From Betaproteobacteria bacterium (lineage in GTDB: Bacteria > Pseudomonadota > Gammaproteobacteria > Burkholderiales > SG8-39): 41,174 nt of DNA. The position numbers and the translations under genes are program-made. The DNA is taken from NCBI GenBank assembly GCA_947482825.1, contig CANKMT010000051.1, positions 1-41,174 of the forward strand, given 5' to 3'. The notes below the pieces were generated by a model. It saw only the letters and a program-made list of their open reading frames with translations. It had not been told where the DNA came from and ran no database searches. Of this stretch, positions 8,828 through 20,760 are shown in pieces (within the stretch, counting starts at the first letter, position 1; every line of letters begins with the position of its first letter).

Positions 8828-9904
8828 ATGAGCGAATTGCAAATCAGCCTGCTGGCGATCGGCGCGGTGGCAGTCATTGCGGTGTTCGCTTTCAACAAGT
8901 GGCAGGAGTATCGTGCCGGGCGAGCAGCCGACGAGGCCTTCAAGTCCCGGCATCCGGACGTTCTCGTCGACCTTCCGGGCACGGCTGACCTCGTACCAAA
9001 GGCTTCAGTGCTGGAGGCGCCGAGGATCGAGCCCGTCCTGTCGCAGAAGGCCGAAGCACTCGAGCCGGCAGCGGCGCCCCATGAGGCGGTTTCCAGCGTA
9101 CTGGATGCGCGCATCGACTACGTGATCGAGTTGAGCGGGGAGGGGGCCGTGGTCGCCGCCTCGGCTTCCGAAGGTTGGGCTGGCATCGAGCATCGATTTC
9201 CGCGCCGCGTCATCCTTGCCGGCCTCATTGATGGTCAAAGGGTGTCGGCAGGGCCCGGAGCCACCGGCGACAAGCTCGAAGCGGCCCTGCAAATGGTCAG
9301 CCGCAGTGGGGTCGTGAGCGAAAGTGAGCTGCTCGAATTCAGGTCCTCGGTCGAAACGCTTGCCTCTAGGCTGAATCTGGCTGCGAAAGCGCCCGAAATG
9401 CGGGAAGCATTGGATGCCGCACGCTCGCTGGACGGGATCTGTGCGCAAGCGGACATCCAGGTGGCCTTCCATGTTGTCGCTGAATCCGGAGGAGCCTTTG
9501 CCGGCACCAAGGTGCGAGCCGCCGCGGAGGCCGCCGGTTTCCTATTGGACGCGCACGGCCGCTTTGCGTTGAGCGACGAGGAAGGACGTGAACTCTATGA
9601 ATTGGCGGACCGCAGTGGAGCGAAGTTCACTGCGGCCGCGATGAAGGATGCCACGCCTCAGGCGCTCACCCTTTCCATGGATGTCCCGAGGGCGCCGGAC
9701 ACGCAGCGCACTTTCGATGCCATGGTGAGGTTCGGCAAGCACCTCGCGCAATTGCTGGGCGGCCGACTGGTGGACGACAACAATCATCGGCTGGACGAAC
9801 GAGCCATCGCGGCGATCAACGCCCAGCTCCTGGTCGTGCGCAGGAACCTGGAGGCTCAAGGGATTGCACCCGGCAGCGGGCTCGCGCTCCGTTTGTTTTC
9901 CTGA
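8828..9904 (+). CDS. zipA: Cell division protein ZipA homolog (FtsZ-binding)
   Basis: Inner-membrane anchor that tethers FtsZ polymers at mid-cell. Residues 3-24 form one hydrophobic N-terminal segment (LLAIGAVAVIAVFAF) followed by basic residues, the N-out topology of ZipA. A variable linker follows. The C-terminal part, from about residue 220 (SMDVPRAPDTQRTFDAMV near its end), resembles the ZipA C-terminal domain that binds the FtsZ tail. Sequence similarity in this family is weak, so the placement between smc and ligA, typical of betaproteobacteria, is an important part of the call. It starts 15 bases after smc ends. Confidence 0.85.
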   Translation: MSELQISLLAIGAVAVIAVFAFNKWQEYRAGRAADEAFKSRHPDVLVDLPGTADLVPKASVLEAPRIEPVLSQKAEALEPAAAPHEAVSSVLDARIDYVIELSGEGAVVAASASEGWAGIEHRFPRRVILAGLIDGQRVSAGPGATGDKLEAALQMVSRSGVVSESELLEFRSSVETLASRLNLAAKAPEMREALDAARSLDGICAQADIQVAFHVVAESGGAFAGTKVRAAAEAAGFLLDAHGRFALSDEEGRELYELADRSGAKFTAAAMKDATPQALTLSMDVPRAPDTQRTFDAMVRFGKHLAQLLGGRLVDDNNHRLDERAIAAINAQLLVVRRNLEAQGIAPGSGLALRLFS

Positions 9905-12798
<2,894 letters not shown>

Positions 12799-12799
12799 C

Positions 12800-13348
12800 A
12801 TGCGCGACCCCCGGCAGGCGTGGGAAATGCTTCACAATGCGGACGTGGTCTGCAGTGCGGCGGAAGTTCGAAATGCGATCAGAAATCTCGCCGCGGCGAT
12901 TTCGGACGATCTGGCTGAAAAGTACCCGCTTGTGCTTTGCGTGATGGGCGGGGCGGTCTTTTTTGCCGGTCAAATCCTTCCGCTCCTTCATTTCCCGCTC
13001 GATTTCGACTACATCCACGTCACGCGATACGGAGACGTAACAGTGGGTACAAAGGTGGACTGGCGAGTGGCGCCTCCGGAATCGGTGCGCGGCCGGACGG
13101 TGCTTGTGCTGGATGACATTCTGGACGGAGGGCATACGATGGCCGCCATTCGCGACCGCATCCTCGGACTTGGCGCAACCGCTTTCCTTTGTGCCGTCCT
13201 GACGGAGAAAGACCTGGATGTCGCCAAGCCGATCAAGGCTGATTTCGTGGGATTGAAGATCCCGGACAGGTTCGTGTTCGGCTGCGGCATGGATGCCCGC
13301 GGATATTGGCGGAATCTGCCGGAAATCTATGCCTTGAAGGAGGCGTGA
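12800..13348 (+). CDS. hpt: Hypoxanthine-guanine phosphoribosyltransferase
   Basis: A purine salvage enzyme that joins hypoxanthine or guanine to PRPP, giving IMP or GMP. The type I phosphoribosyltransferase PRPP loop VLVLDDILDGGHTM lies at about 101-114, the substrate loop VMGGAVFF at 49-55, and the purine-binding lysine/aromatic region AKPIKADFVGLKIPDRFVFG near the C-terminus. At 182 residues it has family length. The stop overlaps the next gene's GTG start (GTGA), coupling it to mtnP, whose product hypoxanthine or adenine would be its substrate. Confidence 0.94.
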   Translation: MRDPRQAWEMLHNADVVCSAAEVRNAIRNLAAAISDDLAEKYPLVLCVMGGAVFFAGQILPLLHFPLDFDYIHVTRYGDVTVGTKVDWRVAPPESVRGRTVLVLDDILDGGHTMAAIRDRILGLGATAFLCAVLTEKDLDVAKPIKADFVGLKIPDRFVFGCGMDARGYWRNLPEIYALKEA

Positions 13349-14088
13349 CCTTGCTTGCGATCATCGGCGGGAGCGGCCTTGTTCGCCTTTCCAATTTAGA
13401 GCGGGCAGAGCGGCGGGAGATGAGCACGCCGTACGGGGCGCCCTCGGCTCCCCTCGCCGTGGGTACCATCAACGGGCGTCCCGTCGCTTTCCTTGCGCGC
13501 CATGGCGACGAACACACCATCGCGCCGCACGAGATCAACTATCGCGCAAACATATGGATGCTCAAGGAGCAGCAGGTCAGTCGGATCGTGTCGGTTGCAG
13601 CAGTGGGGGGTATCAGGAAGGAGTTCGGGCCGGGCGCGCTGGTCGTCCCCAGCCAGATCATTGACTACACGTGGGGGCGGAGGTCGACGTTTTTCGAAGG
13701 GGCCGGCGCTCCTGTGACGCATATTGATTTTACGGAACCCTATGCGGACGGACTGCGCAAAGAGATCCTGCGTGCAGGCAGCGCCTGCGCCGAACCCATC
13801 GCGGACGGCGGCGTATATGCTGCAACCCAGGGGCCGCGACTGGAAACCGCCGCCGAGATCGATCGCCTCGAAATGGACGGTGCGGACGTGGTGGGAATGA
13901 CAGGCATGCCGGAAGCGGCGCTTGCGCGTGAATTGGGTCTCGACTATGCGGCGATCGCGGTGGTAGCCAACCATGCCGCGGGTCGGGGAGACAGCGCCCA
14001 GGGGATTTCAATGGAGACCATCGGACTCGTTCTGGAGGATGCAATGCGGAGAGTGCGCAGGATCATCGAAAGGCTGGCCGTCCAATGA
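13345..14088 (+). CDS. mtnP: S-methyl-5'-thioinosine / methylthioadenosine phosphorylase family protein (MTIP-like)
   Basis: A nucleoside phosphorylase of the PNP/MTAP family that breaks down the methylthio-nucleoside left by polyamine synthesis. Family features are the phosphate-binding [25 protein letters not shown], the TQGPRLET substrate motif and [17 protein letters not shown]. The segment [12 protein letters not shown] near the C-terminus resembles the thioinosine-specific enzyme of Pseudomonas, where Asn rather than Asp faces a 6-oxopurine base; that specificity is inference. The GTG at 13345 ([12 protein letters not shown], 247 residues) overlaps the hpt stop. An upstream ATG at 13306 lies inside hpt and is unlikely. 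The stop overlaps the def start by 4 bases. Confidence 0.9.
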   Translation: MTLLAIIGGSGLVRLSNLERAERREMSTPYGAPSAPLAVGTINGRPVAFLARHGDEHTIAPHEINYRANIWMLKEQQVSRIVSVAAVGGIRKEFGPGALVVPSQIIDYTWGRRSTFFEGAGAPVTHIDFTEPYADGLRKEILRAGSACAEPIADGGVYAATQGPRLETAAEIDRLEMDGADVVGMTGMPEAALARELGLDYAAIAVVANHAAGRGDSAQGISMETIGLVLEDAMRRVRRIIERLAVQ

Positions 14089-14615
14089 TTCGCGAAGTAT
14101 TGAAAATGGGCGACCCGCGACTCCTTCGAGTCGCCAGGCCGGTCGCAGGGTTCGGCACGCCGGAACTGAGTGCCCTGCTTGCCGACATGCATGACACGAT
14201 GGAGCATCTCGATGGTGCCGGACTTGCGGCGCCGCAAATTGGGGTCGACCTGCGGGTCGTTGTGTTCGGCGTCAGCAACAATCCGCGATACCCGCATGCC
14301 GAAGATGTGCCGTATACCGTCCTGATCAATCCCGTGATCGAGCCTCTCTCGGAACAGTTGGAAGAGGGTTGGGAAGGCTGCCTGTCCGTTCCCGGACTTA
14401 GAGGCATTGTTCTCAGATTCGCCCGTTTGCGGTATCGGGGTTGCGACGCAACCGGTGCGCCGATCGACAGGGAGGCCGAGGGGTTCCATGCAAGGGTCGT
14501 CCAGCACGAATGCGATCACCTCGATGGGATCCTCTACCCCATGCGGGTGCGCGACTTCAGTCGCTTCGGATTCATCGAGGCGTTGTTTCCGAACCAGGAA
14601 ATCAAGGACGATTAG
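14085..14615 (+). CDS. def: Peptide deformylase
   Basis: Removes the formyl group from the N-terminal methionine of nascent proteins and acts before methionine aminopeptidase. All three family motifs are present: GAGLAAPQI (44-52), EGCLSVP with metal ligand C99, and HECDHLDG (141-148) with H141, catalytic E142 and H145. The length of 176 is normal. It closes the plus-strand run and faces glnD tail to tail. The usual neighbour fmt is absent here, so this may be one of two deformylases; that is a guess. Confidence 0.96.
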   Translation: MIREVLKMGDPRLLRVARPVAGFGTPELSALLADMHDTMEHLDGAGLAAPQIGVDLRVVVFGVSNNPRYPHAEDVPYTVLINPVIEPLSEQLEEGWEGCLSVPGLRGIVLRFARLRYRGCDATGAPIDREAEGFHARVVQHECDHLDGILYPMRVRDFSRFGFIEALFPNQEIKDD

Positions 14616-14625
14616 TGCACGAAGC

Positions 14626-14650
14626 CGGCGGGAGTGGGTGCCTCCTGCCG
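14626..14650. terminator. possible bidirectional terminator hairpin between def and glnD
   Basis: A 9-pair stem, CGGCGGGAG with CTCCTGCCG (one G-U pair), with a 7-base loop, fills most of the 38-base gap between the convergent stop codons. No T-tract follows on either strand, so it is not a classic intrinsic terminator; it may still separate the two transcription units. Confidence 0.35.
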
Positions 14651-14653
14651 CCG

Positions 14654-17230
14654 TCAGACGTGCAATTCCTCCAACAGATCCTGCTCTAGCATCAGGACCA
14701 CGCGTTGGTTCGACAAGGATTCGCCTGCAACGAGGAACACGTCCTCTGCGCGATCTCCCAGCGTGTTGATCTTCGCGCTGTGCAGGTTGACGTTGTAGCG
14801 AGCAAGGACCCGGGCGACTCCGTAGAGCAGCCCCGGCCGGTCGCTGGCGACTACGGAAAGCACGTGCAAGGTGCCGCGCTCGTCCGGGCGGATGTCCACT
14901 GCGGGGGTCACGGGGAAATGCCTGACCCTGCGTGAAATCCGGCCGCGGGCCGAAGGGCCGAGAGGAGTATCGGAGGCGATTTCCAGAGCGAGCTCGGATT
15001 CGATCAGGCTGATCATGTCCCGATAGTGGGCCGCCTTGCCGCGGCCCATAATGAGGAACGTATCGAGCGCGTAGCCGTGCCGGGTCGTATGGATCTTCGC
15101 TTCGACGATGTTGAAATTTGCGCGTTCGAAATAGCCGCAGATCCGGGCGAACAGTTCCTTCCTGTCGGGGGTGTAGATCATTACCTGCAACCCCTCGCCG
15201 AAGCTCGAAAGGCGGGCACGCACGACCGCCTTTGCGGAGTCGACGCGATAGTGCAGGTTGCGCGTCTGCCATGCGATCTCCTGCGCATCATGGCGCAGGA
15301 AGTAAGCGGTATCCAATTGCGACCAGAAACGGTCCTTGACCGAATCCGAAAGCGCATACAGGCGCAGCAGTCGCATTGCCTCGGCCTGGGTGTCGGCAAC
15401 GGCAGAGTCAAGCTTGAGTTCGCCGCCCGTGAGCAACCGCCTGGCCGCGCGGAAAAGGTCTTCGAGCAATTTCGCCTTCCACGCGTTCCATACCTTGGGG
15501 CTTGTGCCACGCACGTCGGCGACCGTGAGAAGGTAAAGCGCCACGAGCCGCCGTTCGGTCCCGGTTGTCGCTGCAAACGACTTGACGACGTCCGGGTCGG
15601 AGATGTCCTGCTTTTGCGCAACCGATGACATCGTGAGGTGATGGGTGACGAGGAAGGTGACGAGGTCGATGTCGTCGGCCGCGAGCCCGTGTCCGCGCCC
15701 GAACCGGCGCACATCGGCCGCGCCGAGGGCCGAATGGTCCCCGCCGCGACCCTTGGCAATGTCGTGGTAAAGGGCGGCGACATACAGCAGCCACTTGCGG
15801 TCGAATCCGCTCATGACCTGGCTTGCGAGCGGAAACTCATGGGCGAGTTCGGGCATGGTGAAGCGGCGCAGGTTGCGGACGACCATCAGGATGTGCTGGT
15901 CCACCGTGTAGACGTGGAACAGGTCATGCTGCATCTGCCCGACGATGCGCCCGAACTCGGGTATGTAACGGCCGAGGATGCCGTATTGATTCATGCGCCT
16001 GAATTCGTGCACTATGCCGCGTGGCTGCTGGAGCATCTGAAGAAAGAGGAGCCGGTGCAGCGCGTTGCGCCGATAGCCTGCATCGATGAGGCGTCGCGCG
16101 CGCCAGAGCGACCGCAAGGTCTGTGCCGTCATTCCGCGCAACTCCTGGTGCTGTTGCATCAACAGGAAGCTTTCCAGGATCGCGGCGGGCTCGCTCTCGA
16201 ACAAGCGTTCGCTGCGTGCGTCCAGCAGTTCCCCGCGGACCTGGAATCGCTCGTTGAGCACGCGGGGCCGCGCGAGGGGGCGCTGGGTGAGGCGCGCTCC
16301 CAGGTTCTGCAGGAGGATCGTGTTCAATTGCGTGATCGCCTTCGCCGCGCGGAAATACCTTTGCATCAGGACTTCGCTTGCGCGGCGCGTTCCTGTCGCG
16401 GTGCATTTCATCTGGCCGGCAAGCGCGGTCTGGTAATCGAACACGATGCGGTCTTCGCGCCGCCCTGCGAGGTAGTGAAGCCGGATGCGCAGTTCCTTGA
16501 GCAACTCCTCATTGCGCCCCAGTTCGAAGGCTTCCGCACGGGTGATCAACCCGTGGGACTCCAGGTCTCGCCAGCGCTTGCCTATGCCCGAAGCTGACGC
16601 GATCCAGCGGATCGTCTGGAGGTCGCGCAAGCCGCCAGGCGCCTCCTTGAGGTTGGGTTCGAGCGCATACGGCGTGTCCTGGTGCTTGGCGTGGCGGTGT
16701 TCCTGCTCGAGGCGCTTGGCTTCGAAGAAATCCTCGCTGTCCAGCTGCGTTTGCATCGTCGCAACGAGATTGCCGAACAGGCTGGGACTCCCGCAAACCC
16801 GGCGTGCTTCAAGCAAGGATGTTTGCACGGTGATGTCCACCGATGCGGCCTGCAGGCAGTCATCGATCGTCCTCACGCTGTGACCGACTTCCAGTCCGAC
16901 ATCCCAAAACAGCCCTACCAGGGTCTCGAGCTTTTCTTTTTCATGTGCTCTTGGCTCACGCTCGATGAGGATGAGGATGTCAATGTCCGAGTACGGGAAT
17001 AGTTCGCCGCGGCCGTAGCCGCCGACCGCGACCAGGCAGGCGCCGCGTGGCATGGCAGCACTTTTCCAGAGGGAAGTCAGCGCCCGATCGATCAGCCTTG
17101 CATGTTCCCGGAGAATGCGCGCAGGCGAAGCGTGTACGGAGAATCCGGTCCGCAGCTCCCTGCGCCCGGCTTGCAGGAGCGCCCGTGTCCTGTCGACCGG
17201 GGAGGGGGCCGCGCAGGCTGCCGCGACCAT
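14654..17230 (-). CDS. glnD: Bifunctional uridylyltransferase/uridylyl-removing enzyme GlnD
   Basis: Sensor of glutamine that adds UMP to PII proteins when nitrogen is short and removes it when glutamine is plentiful. Domains in order: a nucleotidyltransferase domain with GGYGRGELFPYSDID at 70-84; a helical region; an HD phosphohydrolase domain with HDIAKGRGGDHS, the uridylyl-removing site; and two C-terminal ACT domains (one around VMIYTPDRKELFARICGYF, one around VVASDRPGLLYGVARVL) that sense glutamine. The 858-residue length is normal. It follows map by 3 bases, the usual betaproteobacterial arrangement. Confidence 0.98.
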   Translation of the reverse strand: MVAAACAAPSPVDRTRALLQAGRRELRTGFSVHASPARILREHARLIDRALTSLWKSAAMPRGACLVAVGGYGRGELFPYSDIDILILIEREPRAHEKEKLETLVGLFWDVGLEVGHSVRTIDDCLQAASVDITVQTSLLEARRVCGSPSLFGNLVATMQTQLDSEDFFEAKRLEQEHRHAKHQDTPYALEPNLKEAPGGLRDLQTIRWIASASGIGKRWRDLESHGLITRAEAFELGRNEELLKELRIRLHYLAGRREDRIVFDYQTALAGQMKCTATGTRRASEVLMQRYFRAAKAITQLNTILLQNLGARLTQRPLARPRVLNERFQVRGELLDARSERLFESEPAAILESFLLMQQHQELRGMTAQTLRSLWRARRLIDAGYRRNALHRLLFLQMLQQPRGIVHEFRRMNQYGILGRYIPEFGRIVGQMQHDLFHVYTVDQHILMVVRNLRRFTMPELAHEFPLASQVMSGFDRKWLLYVAALYHDIAKGRGGDHSALGAADVRRFGRGHGLAADDIDLVTFLVTHHLTMSSVAQKQDISDPDVVKSFAATTGTERRLVALYLLTVADVRGTSPKVWNAWKAKLLEDLFRAARRLLTGGELKLDSAVADTQAEAMRLLRLYALSDSVKDRFWSQLDTAYFLRHDAQEIAWQTRNLHYRVDSAKAVVRARLSSFGEGLQVMIYTPDRKELFARICGYFERANFNIVEAKIHTTRHGYALDTFLIMGRGKAAHYRDMISLIESELALEIASDTPLGPSARGRISRRVRHFPVTPAVDIRPDERGTLHVLSVVASDRPGLLYGVARVLARYNVNLHSAKINTLGDRAEDVFLVAGESLSNQRVVLMLEQDLLEELHV

Positions 17231-17233
17231 GGG

Positions 17234-18034
17234 CTAACTGATGACGGGGGGAGGGGGCGGCGCGCCGGCTGACCTCGTCAGCACGTCATAACCATCATGG
17301 GTAACTAGCACGGTGTGCTCCCACTGAGCGGACAAGCTATGGTCCTTGGTCACGATGGTCCAGCCATCCGAAAGTTCACGGATTGCCGGCTTTCCCGCAT
17401 TGATCATGGGCTCGACCGTAAACGTCATGCCTTCTTCAAGTTGCAGGCCGGTCCCGGGCTTGCCGTAATGGAGCACCTGCGGATCCTCGTGGAACTTTCT
17501 CCCGATGCCGTGCCCGCAAAACTCACGAACGATCGAATAGCCGTGCTTTTCCGCATGGGCCTGGATCGCGGCGCCGATATCGCCCAGCCTTGTTCCCGGC
17601 CGGACGCGGGCAATCCCGATCCACATGCATTCGTACGTGACATCGCATAACCGCCGAGCCTGGATGCTCGGCTCACCGACGTAGTACATCCTGCTTGAAT
17701 CGCCGTGAAAGCCGTCTTTGATTACGGTGACGTCGATGTTGAGCACATCGGAAGGCTTCAAAACGCGCTCGCCGGGGATTCCGTGGCACACCTGATGATT
17801 GACTGAGGTGCAGATCGACTTCGGGAAGGGCTTGTAACCGGGGGGGGCGTAATTGAGCGGGGCGGGGACGGTGCCTTGCTCGTTGATCATGTAGGCATGG
17901 CAAAGGTCGTTAAGCTTCCCGGTCGTGACGCCCGGTTTCACGTAGGGCGCGATGAAATCGAGTACCTCCGAGGCGAAGCGGCCGGCGAGGCGCATTTTCT
18001 CGATCTCGTCCGGGGTTTTGAGGGTCACTGCCAT
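17234..18034 (-). CDS. map: Methionine aminopeptidase type I
   Basis: Removes the initiator methionine from new proteins after deformylation. Starting at the ATG at 18034 (MAVTLKTPDEIEKMRLAG) it has 266 residues. The metal ligands are D101, D112, H175, E208 and E239, with the substrate histidine in CHGIPG at H84, all in the expected spacing. An upstream TTG (18109) is unlikely because it adds a non-conserved leader. The C-terminus has a short proline run (GAPPPPPVIS) beyond the usual end. It is divergent from rpsB, as in many proteobacteria, and precedes glnD. Confidence 0.97.
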   Translation of the reverse strand: MAVTLKTPDEIEKMRLAGRFASEVLDFIAPYVKPGVTTGKLNDLCHAYMINEQGTVPAPLNYAPPGYKPFPKSICTSVNHQVCHGIPGERVLKPSDVLNIDVTVIKDGFHGDSSRMYYVGEPSIQARRLCDVTYECMWIGIARVRPGTRLGDIGAAIQAHAEKHGYSIVREFCGHGIGRKFHEDPQVLHYGKPGTGLQLEEGMTFTVEPMINAGKPAIRELSDGWTIVTKDHSLSAQWEHTVLVTHDGYDVLTRSAGAPPPPPVIS

Positions 18035-18115
18035 GGAGCGGTCGACTTTGGGCTTGCGCAGAGCCTTCGAGAAGGGCGTGAGGATACGGGAATAGCGTTC
18101 CGGAGGCAATCAGTG

Positions 18116-18145
18116 TTGAGTCTTGAGCCCTGATTATGCTAGAAT
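18116..18145 (+). promoter_or_regulatory. putative sigma70 promoter of the rpsB operon
   Basis: TTGAGT (18116-18121) and TAGAAT (18140-18145) are 18 bases apart, with four of six and five of six matches to consensus. Transcription would start near 18152, giving an rpsB leader of about 158 bases. It lies in the divergent gap between map and rpsB. Confidence 0.6.
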
Positions 18146-18151
18146 TTCGGG

Positions 18152-18309
18152 CTGACTGAGGAAGACTGGGCTCCGGTTCGAAGGGGCGACGCGGATTTCC
18201 TCGGCCAAATTTCCCGCCCGTCGTTTTAGGGTGCCCCTGCCGACTGTTTTCCGGCGGAGGTTTCGCGGCGCATGGGCGGTAGTGATCAACCCTAAACAAG
18301 GACCAGTCG
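18152..18309 (+). promoter_or_regulatory. rpsB 5' leader, likely autoregulatory for ribosomal protein S2
   Basis: A long untranslated leader between the promoter and the rpsB ATG. TTTAGGGT (18225-18232) is exactly complementary to ACCCTAAA (18289-18296), which ends one base before the ribosome site AAGGA (18298-18302). The enclosed segment is G/C-rich and can fold further (GGCGGAGG, CGCGGCG). In E. coli, S2 represses rpsB-tsf through its leader; that this leader does the same is inference from position and pairing. Confidence 0.5.
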
Positions 18310-19056
18310 ATGTCGGTAACCATGCGTGAAATGCTCGAGGCGGGCGTCCATTTCGGACACCAGACCCGCTACTGGAACCCGAAGATGGAGCAGTTCATTT
18401 TCGGCCATCGCAACAAGATCCACATCATCAACCTCGAGAAAACCCTGGTCTTGTATCAGGGCGCCCTCAAGTTTATCCGCCAGCTGTCTGCGAACAAGGG
18501 AAATCTGCTGTTCGTCGGCACCAAGCGTCAGGCGCGCGAGATCGTGAAGGAAGAGGCGTTGCGCTGCATTTCGCCCTTCGTCGATCATCGCTGGCTCGGC
18601 GGAATGCTTACGAATTTCAAGACCGTCAAGCAGTCGATCAAGCGCCTGAAGGAAATGGAACTGATGGCCCAGGACGGGTCGTTCGAAAGAATCGCCAAGA
18701 AAGAGGCGCTCGGGTTGCAGCGCGAGATGGACAAGCTGCAGCGCAGTCTCGGCGGGATCAAGGATCTCGCCAGCCTGCCGGACGCCCTGTTCGTAATCGA
18801 CGTCGGTTACCACAAGGGAGCCATTACCGAGGCTAACAAGCTCGGTATCCCGGTGGTTGCGGTCGTTGACACCAACCACTCGCCGGAAGGGATCGACTAT
18901 GTCATTCCCGGCAACGATGATTCGAGCCGCGCCATCAGACTGTACGCCCGGGGTGTTGCGGACGCCGTTCTGGAAGGGCGGACCCAGTCGGTTGAAAGGG
19001 TCATCGCCGCCTCGCGTGACGAATTCGTGGAAGTCAATGAAGAAACCGGCGCCTGA
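18310..19056 (+). CDS. rpsB: 30S ribosomal protein S2
   Basis: Small-subunit ribosomal protein, needed for S1 binding to the 30S particle. It starts [26 protein letters not shown], with the family signatures [24 protein letters not shown] and [19 protein letters not shown]. At 248 residues it has normal length. A ribosome site AAGGA sits 7 bases before the ATG. It is the first gene of a 16-gene plus-strand run, separated from tsf by an intrinsic terminator-like hairpin, as in many bacteria. Confidence 0.99.
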   Translation: MSVTMREMLEAGVHFGHQTRYWNPKMEQFIFGHRNKIHIINLEKTLVLYQGALKFIRQLSANKGNLLFVGTKRQAREIVKEEALRCISPFVDHRWLGGMLTNFKTVKQSIKRLKEMELMAQDGSFERIAKKEALGLQREMDKLQRSLGGIKDLASLPDALFVIDVGYHKGAITEANKLGIPVVAVVDTNHSPEGIDYVIPGNDDSSRAIRLYARGVADAVLEGRTQSVERVIAASRDEFVEVNEETGA

Positions 19057-19081
19057 ATCAAGCCAGGCGCAACCTGAGCAC

Positions 19082-19105
19082 AAGGGGCCGCGGGCCCCTT
19101 TTTTT
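19082..19105 (+). terminator. intrinsic terminator/attenuator between rpsB and tsf
   Basis: An 8-pair perfect stem, AAGGGGCC with GGCCCCTT, closed by a GCG loop and running into a seven-T tract (19099-19105). This is a strong rho-independent signature. Because tsf and the downstream genes lack a visible promoter of their own, it probably reduces rather than abolishes read-through, giving more S2 than EF-Ts. Confidence 0.85.
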
Positions 19106-19140
19106 GAATCTATTGCCGGCAAAACGGCAGGAGCAAGGTG

Positions 19141-20010
19141 ATGGCGGACATAACTGCGGCGTTGGTCAAGGAACTGCGCGAGATGACCGGGCTGGGAATG
19201 ATGGAGTGCAAGAAGGCGCTTCAGGAAACAGGCGGCGACATAGGCAAAGCCGAGGAATTCCTGCGCATCCGAAGCGGCGCAAAGGCAAGCAAAGCGGCCA
19301 GCCGTGTCGCGGCAGAAGGTGTGATCGGTGTCTACGTAGCTGGCGACGGGAAGGTAGGGGCGCTGGTCGAGTTGAACTGCGAAACGGATTTTGTGGCAAG
19401 GAACGAGGACTTCCTCGACTTTTCCAGCAAGCTGGCCGAGATCGTCGCCAACGAGGATCCTGTCGATCCTGCGGCGCTCGCCGCGCTGGCGATCGATGGT
19501 TCCGGCATCGAGGCGCGGCGTCAGGCCCTCGTGCAGAAGATCGGCGAGAATATTTCCATCCGGCGCTTTCGCCGGATCGCTGCGGTGGGCAGGTTGTCCC
19601 GGTACGTCCACGGCAGCAAGATCGGCGTTCTCGTCGATCTTGAAGGTCCCGAGGAAGCGGGCAAGGATGTCGCCATGCATATCGCGTTTTCCAAACCGCG
19701 CTACCTGAGGAAGGAAGACGTGCCCGCGGAAACAGCGGCGAAGGAACACGAGATCCTGGCGGCGCGTGCGAGCGAATCAGGCAAGCCTGCGGAGATCGTG
19801 GCCAAAATGGTCGATGGAGGGCTCAACAAGTTCCTTGCGGAGATATCGCTGCTCGGCCAGCCTTTCATCAAGGACGACAAGCAGACCGTCGAGAAAATGC
19901 TCGCTGCCAGGAAAGCAAGGCTTCACGGCTACGCCTTCTTCGTGGTCGGCGAAGGGATAGAAAAGAAGGCCGCCGATTTCGCGGCAGAAGTCGCCGGCCT
20001 GGCGCGCTGA
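19141..20010 (+). CDS. tsf: Translation elongation factor Ts
   Basis: Guanine-nucleotide exchange factor that recycles EF-Tu. The N-terminal UBA-like region [20 protein letters not shown] and the signature [15 protein letters not shown], whose TDF residues enter the EF-Tu nucleotide site, are present. The length is 289 residues. The ATG at 19141 follows GCAAGG; a GTG directly before it is in frame and could be read instead. It lies 84 bases after rpsB with a terminator-like hairpin in between, and pyrH follows after 3 bases. Confidence 0.98.
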   Translation: MADITAALVKELREMTGLGMMECKKALQETGGDIGKAEEFLRIRSGAKASKAASRVAAEGVIGVYVAGDGKVGALVELNCETDFVARNEDFLDFSSKLAEIVANEDPVDPAALAALAIDGSGIEARRQALVQKIGENISIRRFRRIAAVGRLSRYVHGSKIGVLVDLEGPEEAGKDVAMHIAFSKPRYLRKEDVPAETAAKEHEILAARASESGKPAEIVAKMVDGGLNKFLAEISLLGQPFIKDDKQTVEKMLAARKARLHGYAFFVVGEGIEKKAADFAAEVAGLAR

Positions 20011-20013
20011 ACG

Positions 20014-20739
20014 ATGCGCTCTGCGATCGTGCCCAAGTACAAGCGCATTCTCCTGAAGCTGTCGGGCGAAGCGCTTATGGGCGACGACGCCTATGGAATC
20101 AACCGGCAGACGATCGGTGAGATCGTCGAAGAGATCGCCACCGTCGTGCGAATGGGGGTCGAAATCGGCGCGGTGATCGGGGGGGGCAACATCTTCCGTG
20201 GTGTGGCGCCCGGGGCGGCGGGGATGGATCGCGCCACGGCGGACTACATGGGGATGCTGGCCACGGTGATGAACGCCCTTGCTCTGCAGGATGCGATGCG
20301 GCATGCAGGGATCGCGAGCCGGGTGCAATCGGCCCTCAATATCGAGCAGGTCGTCGAGCCCTACATCAGGGGGAAGGCCATCCGGTACCTGGAGGAAGGC
20401 AAAATCGTGATCTTCGCCGCGGGCACCGGCAACCCGTTTTTCACCACCGACACCGCCGCGGCCCTGCGTGGCAGTGAAATGGGCGCGGAAATCGTCCTGA
20501 AAGCGACCAAAGTGGACGGCGTCTATACAGCTGATCCCCACAAGGATCCGTCTGCAAGGCGCTATAGCAGGATCAGCTTCGACGACGCCATCCACCAGAA
20601 CCTAAAAGTCATGGACGCGACCGCTCTCACCCTGTGTCGCGACCAGAAACTGCCGATCAACGTGTTCAGCATCTTCAAGCCCGGCGCGCTGCAGCGCGTG
20701 GTGGCAGGGGAAGATGAGGGCACACTGGTGCACATCTGA
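20014..20739 (+). CDS. pyrH: UMP kinase PyrH
   Basis: Amino-acid-kinase-family enzyme that phosphorylates UMP to UDP. It shows [14 protein letters not shown], the [10 protein letters not shown] glycine loop, [16 protein letters not shown], the [17 protein letters not shown] nucleotide-site region and DGVYTADP. The length is 241 residues. It is the third gene of the rpsB-tsf-pyrH-frr block, an order widely conserved in bacteria. Confidence 0.98.
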   Translation: MRSAIVPKYKRILLKLSGEALMGDDAYGINRQTIGEIVEEIATVVRMGVEIGAVIGGGNIFRGVAPGAAGMDRATADYMGMLATVMNALALQDAMRHAGIASRVQSALNIEQVVEPYIRGKAIRYLEEGKIVIFAAGTGNPFFTTDTAAALRGSEMGAEIVLKATKVDGVYTADPHKDPSARRYSRISFDDAIHQNLKVMDATALTLCRDQKLPINVFSIFKPGALQRVVAGEDEGTLVHI

Positions 20740-20760
20740 GATCCAAGCGGGAGGCACAAT

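Noticed and set aside
13944..15272. Long minus-strand frame (442 codons) across mtnP, def and the end of glnD
   Set aside because: Antisense to two genes and out of frame with glnD; no recognisable domain.
18292..19749. Long antisense frame (485 codons) opposite rpsB and tsf
   Set aside because: Typical antisense frame of a GC-rich gene; composition mirrors the sense codons and no domain is recognisable.
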